Source: an archaeon
Lineage (GTDB): Archaea; Micrarchaeota; Micrarchaeia; Norongarragalinales; SBBD01
Assembly (NCBI GenBank): GCA_005239845.1
Contig: SBBD01000077.1
Location: forward strand, 1 to 8,255
Direction of reading: 5' to 3'
DNA: 8,255 bases
Position numbers and translations under genes: made by a program. Below, in pieces: positions 4,840 through 8,255 of the stretch. The notes beneath the pieces were generated by a model that saw only the letters and a program-made list of their open reading frames with translations, had not been told where the DNA came from and ran no database searches. How positions within the stretch are numbered: position 1 is the stretch's first letter; the number at the start of each line of letters is the position of its first letter.

Positions 4840-6738
4840 TTACCTTAGTCTTACGCTGTCCAAATTCATGGGCGCCCTTGCCTCCGCGTGCAGCATGCGG
4901 CTTGCAGTTCGCGAGAGGTTGTCGCACTTGCTTTCCTCGCCGTGCACCATGAAGAACCGCGAAGGGCGGGGCTTGATGGCCCTCACGAAGTTGATGAGCT
5001 GGGCGCGGTCGGAGTGGCCGCTGAATCCTTCCACGGTCTCCGCCCGCAAGTGGATGTGCAGCGAGTCCAGCTTGTTTTCCTCGTTCAAGATGGGAACTTC
5101 CTTGTCCCCGTTCTGGATTTTTCTTCCCAGAGAGGAAATGGCCTGGTAGCCCACGAAAATCAAGGCGTTCTTCGGGTCGCCGGCCATGAGTTTCAGGAAT
5201 TCGACGGAAGGCCCTCCCGTCAGCATGCCCGACGTGGCCATGATAATAGACGGCTCTTCACTTTCCGCGATCGCTTTCCGGTCCATGCCGATGGCGTTCC
5301 TGAACATGGGCTTGTCGAACGGCGAATCGTTCTGCAAAATGCGGCGCTGGATGTTGCGCTGCATGTATTCGGGGTACACGGTGTGGATGGCGCTGGCCTC
5401 GCGGCACATGCCGTCGATGTACACGGGAAGGTTGGCGTCCCGCAAGTGTTTTTCCAAGATTAGCATGATTTCCTGCGCTCTTCCCACGGCCAGCACGGGA
5501 AGGAGCACCTTGCCTCGCTTGCTGAGGGTGTCTTGAATGACGCCCATGAGCTGGTGTTCGCTCTCGTCAATACGCGGCCGGATGTCTTGCGGCCCGCCAT
5601 ACGTGCTCTCCATGATGACCGTGTCCACGCGCGGGAAGCGCACGTCCGCAGGATCCAGGAGGTTGCTGCGTGCGAACTTAAAATCCCCCGTATACACGAT
5701 GTTGTGCATCCCTTCCCCGATGTGCAAGTGCACCATGGCGCTCCCAATAATATGCCCCGCGTTGTGGAAGGTGAAACGGATTTTCGGCGTGATGTCCGTG
5801 ACTTCCCCATACTTGCGCACGATGACGTGGTTCAGCATGTTCTTGACGTCCTTTTCCGTGTACGGCGGCGTCTTGCCCTCCGAGTTCAAGACGTTGATGC
5901 AGTCCTGCTGCAGCAGCACCATCAAGTCCCTCGTGGGAGGCGTGCAGTACGTGGGGCCATCGTAGCCGTAGGCGTACAAATACGGAAGAAAACCGGAGTG
6001 GTCCAAGTGGGCGTGTGTGATGATGACGGCATCGATCTTGTCCAAAGCTAGGCCCATGGCGTTCAGGTAAGGATAGGCGCGCGTGGGCTCGCTCGTGTCC
6101 ACGTTCAACCCGCAGTCCAGCAGGATGTTGCTGTTGTTCGTCTGCAGCAAAAAGCAGCTCCTTCCCACTTCGCGTGCGGCTCCCAAGGCCGTGATTTTCA
6201 CCCAGTCCGTGCCCTTTTCCTCCAACAGCATCTTCTTGCCCAGCGTGTTCAGGAATTTCTTGCGCTCGGCGGAGTTCTTGAGCAGCGCGTTGCGCACGGC
6301 GGCCTCCACTTCCGAGGGAGACGTCGGGGAGCGCAGGACGCGGGGGCTCCACGCCGTGTCCAGGATGATGTTCTTGAGCACCAAACCGTTCTTGCCGATG
6401 ACGACGCCGGGCTTGTGCGCCTCGATGATGACCTCGTTGAACACGGTATCGAACTTGATGTCGGCAATTCCCGCTTCTTGGGGTACGATGCTTTTGATTT
6501 TCTCCAACGCCTTGTCGGGAGGCAGGAGCACGCCGCTGTCGCTCCTCAAGAGGATCTTCTTGCGAATGTGGGAGGCGATGCGGGTAATCAAATTCTCGTC
6601 GTTGCAGAAGGCACGCATGTTCTTCAAGTACAATACGATTTGCGGGCCTTCCATCTCGATCTTGGTGAGCTCGCATTCGGCGGGAAGGACTTCCAGTACC
6701 TTGTCCTGCAATTCCTTCAATGCGTTGTTGTTTGCCAT
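4840..6738 (-). CDS. aCPSF1/FttA, KH-domain beta-CASP ribonuclease and termination factor
   Basis: A 632-residue protein, full length for aCPSF1. Residues 1-165 hold two KH-type RNA-binding domains; the second has VIGKNG (113-118). The metallo-beta-lactamase core has HAHLDH (242-247), His329 in NAGHIIGS and Asp352 in YTGDF, which bind two zinc ions. The beta-CASP region follows: MESTYG with Glu377, TSGMLTGGP (502-510), GFSGHSD with His575, and MVHGE with His599. All catalytic residues I can identify are present. Known: aCPSF1 (FttA) cuts nascent RNA after U-rich tracts and causes transcription termination across archaeal genomes, acting with RNA polymerase and Spt4/5. The ATG at 6738 fits the family N-terminus. 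psmB lies 112 bases upstream; this adjacency is common in archaea. No strong ribosome site or TATA box is seen. Confidence 0.96.
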   Translation of the reverse strand: MANNNALKELQDKVLEVLPAECELTKIEMEGPQIVLYLKNMRAFCNDENLITRIASHIRKKILLRSDSGVLLPPDKALEKIKSIVPQEAGIADIKFDTVFNEVIIEAHKPGVVIGKNGLVLKNIILDTAWSPRVLRSPTSPSEVEAAVRNALLKNSAERKKFLNTLGKKMLLEEKGTDWVKITALGAAREVGRSCFLLQTNNSNILLDCGLNVDTSEPTRAYPYLNAMGLALDKIDAVIITHAHLDHSGFLPYLYAYGYDGPTYCTPPTRDLMVLLQQDCINVLNSEGKTPPYTEKDVKNMLNHVIVRKYGEVTDITPKIRFTFHNAGHIIGSAMVHLHIGEGMHNIVYTGDFKFARSNLLDPADVRFPRVDTVIMESTYGGPQDIRPRIDESEHQLMGVIQDTLSKRGKVLLPVLAVGRAQEIMLILEKHLRDANLPVYIDGMCREASAIHTVYPEYMQRNIQRRILQNDSPFDKPMFRNAIGMDRKAIAESEEPSIIMATSGMLTGGPSVEFLKLMAGDPKNALIFVGYQAISSLGRKIQNGDKEVPILNEENKLDSLHIHLRAETVEGFSGHSDRAQLINFVRAIKPRPSRFFMVHGEESKCDNLSRTASRMLHAEARAPMNLDSVRLR

Positions 6739-6850
6739 TCTGGACCCCGTGGGTTCCTTGCCAGTAAGAAAAACATTAAATCAAAAATGGTTCCCGGCCT
6801 CCTTCCGAAAACGGCCGTTCTATCCCCTGTACGCGCGTGCGGCTTCCCGT
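6739..6850 (-). promoter_or_regulatory. T-rich psmB-aCPSF1 spacer
   Basis: The 112-base spacer contains the palindrome AACGGCCGTT (6810-6819) and, on the minus strand, T-rich sequence CATTTTTGATTTAATG followed by TTTTTC (about 6768-6790). The T-tracts could terminate psmB. TTTAATGT inside them is a weak TATA-like word about 38 bases before the aCPSF1 ATG. I cannot tell which role dominates. Confidence 0.4.
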
Positions 6851-7468
6851 TCACTTTACGAGGGCTTGCACGCGTTCGGGGGCCAGCCGTTCGAGTTTCT
6901 GTTTGGTGATGAGCATGACGTCCACGGCTTCTCCCGTGGCGTTGTCGCGCTTCATGGCGGCGTACACCGACTTGGCGGCCAGCTTCACGGCCTCCTCCTC
7001 GCTCAAGTTGTCGCGGTAATGCTCGTCCAGCAAGCCGTAGGCGACGACGCTTCCCGAGCCCGTCGAGGTATACCTTTCTTCCAGCAGTCCACCGAGCGGG
7101 TCCAAATCGTACAGGTGCGGGGCTTCGTCATACCCGGCCACGATCAACTGCACGAGGTAGGGGAAGTATTTGTTGCCTTGCAGAATGTTGGCCATCAAGG
7201 TGGCGGCGCCTTGCACGGGCATGGCGTGGCCGTTGGTATATTTGTACAACTCCAATTCCGCTTTCAGCCACCGCACGAGGTTCTGCGCGTCCCCCACGCC
7301 TCCGGCGATGGTCATGGCCGTGCGTTCGTCTACCGCAAAAATCTTTTCGACTTCTTTTGCCGCGATGAACGTGCCCATGGTCGCCCGCTTGTCCGCCGCA
7401 ATGACGACGCCGTGCGGGAAGGTGATGCCTACGGTGGTCGTGCCTTTCAAGAACTTCTTTTCCTCCAT
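6851..7468 (-). CDS. psmB: 20S proteasome beta subunit precursor
   Basis: A 205-residue precursor. Propeptide MEEKKFLKG is followed by TTTVGI, so self-cleavage after Gly9 exposes the catalytic Thr1. In mature numbering Asp17 (AADKRA) and Lys33 (EVEKIF) complete the active site, and a GSGS motif (STGSGSVVAYG) carries the conserved Ser near 129. TGEAVDVMLIT is the usual Asp-containing segment near the end. The subunit forms the two inner heptamer rings of the 20S particle and hydrolyses peptides. The ATG at 7468 is chosen for the correct propeptide and a GAGG word about eight bases upstream; the frame from 7549 would add an implausible tail lying in the leader. Own TATA box at 7553-7560. Length is normal. 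Confidence 0.96.
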   Translation of the reverse strand: MEEKKFLKGTTTVGITFPHGVVIAADKRATMGTFIAAKEVEKIFAVDERTAMTIAGGVGDAQNLVRWLKAELELYKYTNGHAMPVQGAATLMANILQGNKYFPYLVQLIVAGYDEAPHLYDLDPLGGLLEERYTSTGSGSVVAYGLLDEHYRDNLSEEEAVKLAAKSVYAAMKRDNATGEAVDVMLITKQKLERLAPERVQALVK

Positions 7469-7552
7469 AATAGCCGCCTCTTGTGGGTGAATGGTGAAAA
7501 CGGAACAAGCACTCGAGAAAAAACGCGTCGAACGCTTTATGCGCAGCAAACG

Positions 7553-7560
7553 TATTTAAA
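7553..7560 (-). promoter_or_regulatory. TATA box of psmB
   Basis: TTTAAATA on the minus strand, a textbook archaeal box, is preceded by CGCAAAG as a purine-rich BRE-like element. The predicted start near 7530 gives a leader of about 60 nt before the ATG at 7468. The box lies 10 bases after the asparaginase-like stop codon, so psmB can be expressed independently of that gene. Confidence 0.75.
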
Positions 7561-7570
7561 CTTTGCGAAA

Positions 7571-8095
7571 TCACGTGGCGGCTCCGCGGCGTCTCCCGAA
7601 ATACCAGCGACCTCGGTTCGGCGTATGTTCGCGGACGTCGTGCCAGGGGAGCACGCGACCATTCATCGCCACCCAGACGCCGGGGCCTTGGAGCTGCGCG
7701 ACGGCCAGCGCGTGCCCCAGGTTGAAGTGAGCGTCCGTCGGCCTCGTCCGCAGGAAGGGTTTCATGGAGCCCACGAGCACCACGGTCTTGCCGCGGACCC
7801 GAGGGCCGAGATACCGCGCGGTTTCCACGAGGGAAAAGGTCCCGTGCGTCACAACGAACGCTTTCTCGGGCCGCCTTCGGACGCACGCCAGGATTTTCTC
7901 GCGGTCCGCCGGCGTGACGAGGCGGCTGTCCTTGTGGAACAGGAGTTCCACGCGCAACGGGCTACGGACGCGGCCGTGCCAGAGCATTTCCTGTATGCGG
8001 GTCAGCGCCCAGTTCGGCCGCTCGCTGGAATTGTACCGCCCACGGTTGTCCATCGTCCCTCCCGTTACCAGAAACCGAACCCGTTTCTCTGCCAT
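7571..8095 (-). CDS. Short-type asparaginase-like protein, altered active site
   Basis: A 174-residue protein that matches the short, single-domain asparaginase-like family (about 160-175 residues) and not the 330-residue enzymes. TGGTMDN (11-17) is the first threonine motif; THGTFSLVETARYL (83-96) the second; KTVVLVGSMKP (103-113), DAHFNLGHALA (121-131) and GVWVAMNGRV (139-148) complete the N-terminal domain. In active enzymes the second motif is THGTD; here Phe87 replaces the Asp that helps activate the nucleophile. The Lys of the E. coli catalytic set is not seen either, and the second domain is absent. It ends in an Arg-rich tail (FGRRRG). The ATG at 8095 has a GAGGGA ribosome site and lies two bases after the previous stop, so coupling is likely. 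Whether it hydrolyses asparagine is doubtful. Confidence 0.83.
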   Translation of the reverse strand: MAEKRVRFLVTGGTMDNRGRYNSSERPNWALTRIQEMLWHGRVRSPLRVELLFHKDSRLVTPADREKILACVRRRPEKAFVVTHGTFSLVETARYLGPRVRGKTVVLVGSMKPFLRTRPTDAHFNLGHALAVAQLQGPGVWVAMNGRVLPWHDVREHTPNRGRWYFGRRRGAAT

Positions 8096-8097
8096 GG

Positions 8098-8255
8098 CTA
8101 TCCCTCTTTTTTACGGAACAACAGCCAGCTCTTTTCCGAAAACCGCGTTTTCACGAGCACATGCTTCCCCTTCAGCTTCTTCCCGTGCAGTTCCACAATA
8201 ATCTTCTCGGGCTTCCAGCTCTCTTCCTCCAAATTTCCCTCGTCCCAAATTTTCA
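8098..8255 (-). CDS. LigD 3'-phosphoesterase-domain-like protein, 3' end only
   Basis: Only the last 51 complete codons lie in the window; the gene continues beyond the right edge. The translation opens with IWDEGNLEEESW and continues with IIVELHGKKLKGKHVLVKT and KSWLLFRKKEG before TAG. IWD-x-G, L-x-G-x-(K/R)LKG-x-x-x-LV and WLL-x-(K/R)K are the closing motifs of the 3'-phosphoesterase domain of bacterial DNA ligase D. Stand-alone archaeal versions are known; they trim 3' phosphates and ribonucleotides at DNA ends. The catalytic His and Asp residues would lie outside the window, so activity cannot be judged. The stop codon is two bases before the asparaginase-like ATG, whose ribosome site lies in this gene's last codons. 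Confidence 0.75.
   Translation of the reverse strand, partial: KIWDEGNLEEESWKPEKIIVELHGKKLKGKHVLVKTRFSEKSWLLFRKKEG

Noticed and set aside
4799..4927. Longer MetG-beta from the ATG at 4927
   Set aside because: It would overlap the aCPSF1 3' end and add a basic tail unknown in the family; the ATG at 4798 begins at the domain.
5678..6676. A 332-codon open frame on the minus strand inside aCPSF1
   Set aside because: It is a frame-shifted shadow of aCPSF1 with Arg/His/Gln-rich composition and no motif.
1..8255. CRISPR arrays, insertion sequences, phage genes or defence systems
   Set aside because: No regularly spaced repeats, transposase, integrase or terminal inverted repeats were seen; the content is mostly housekeeping.

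Overview
The window reads as archaeal chromosome, GC-rich by eye. The marker genes are transcription factor E (TFE), a KH-domain aCPSF1/FttA ribonuclease, an archaeal-type proteasome beta subunit, a stand-alone MetRS C-terminal tRNA-binding protein and an STT3/AglB-like membrane protein. There are also TATA boxes and leaderless starts. A fragmented initiator tRNA, a short asparaginase-like protein and a stand-alone LigD phosphoesterase-like protein would suit a DPANN-type lineage (Diapherotrites or Micrarchaeota-like), but that placement is inference and the lineage is not proven here.

Layout. The plus strand carries the 3' part of an STT3-like GT-C membrane protein (2-1402), then TFE (1435-1998) from a TATA box that touches the end of the previous gene. 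After a 213-base stretch without a gene comes an initiator tRNA-Met (2212-2411) interrupted by two introns, with its own TATA box and T-rich terminators. The rest lies on the minus strand. A HerA-like protein without a Walker A motif (2479-3942) converges on the tRNA. Upstream of it are a 48-residue Cys/His protein with a clear hairpin terminator (4048-4194) and a gene-free stretch with repeated T-tracts (4261-4456). Further upstream, in transcription order, are a LigD phosphoesterase-like 3' end (8098-8255), the asparaginase-like gene (7571-8095), psmB (6851-7468), aCPSF1 (4840-6738) and metG-beta (4457-4798).

Most of the block is information processing and protein turnover: initiation (TFE) and termination or 3'-end formation (aCPSF1) of transcription, initiator tRNA, tRNA binding, and the proteasome. 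The LigD-like and asparaginase-like genes are two bases apart and are probably translationally coupled. psmB has its own TATA box. aCPSF1 and metG-beta, 41 bases apart, probably share a transcript.

The strongest unusual observation is the tRNA-iMet. Removing 32 nt at position 30/31 and 93 nt at position 59/60 restores a complete cloverleaf. Both junctions fit a bulge-helix-bulge splice motif, the first relaxed and the second nearly canonical. Second to this are two apparently degenerate enzymes: the HerA-like protein without its P-loop GKS/T, and the short asparaginase with Phe in place of the catalytic Asp of the THGTD motif.
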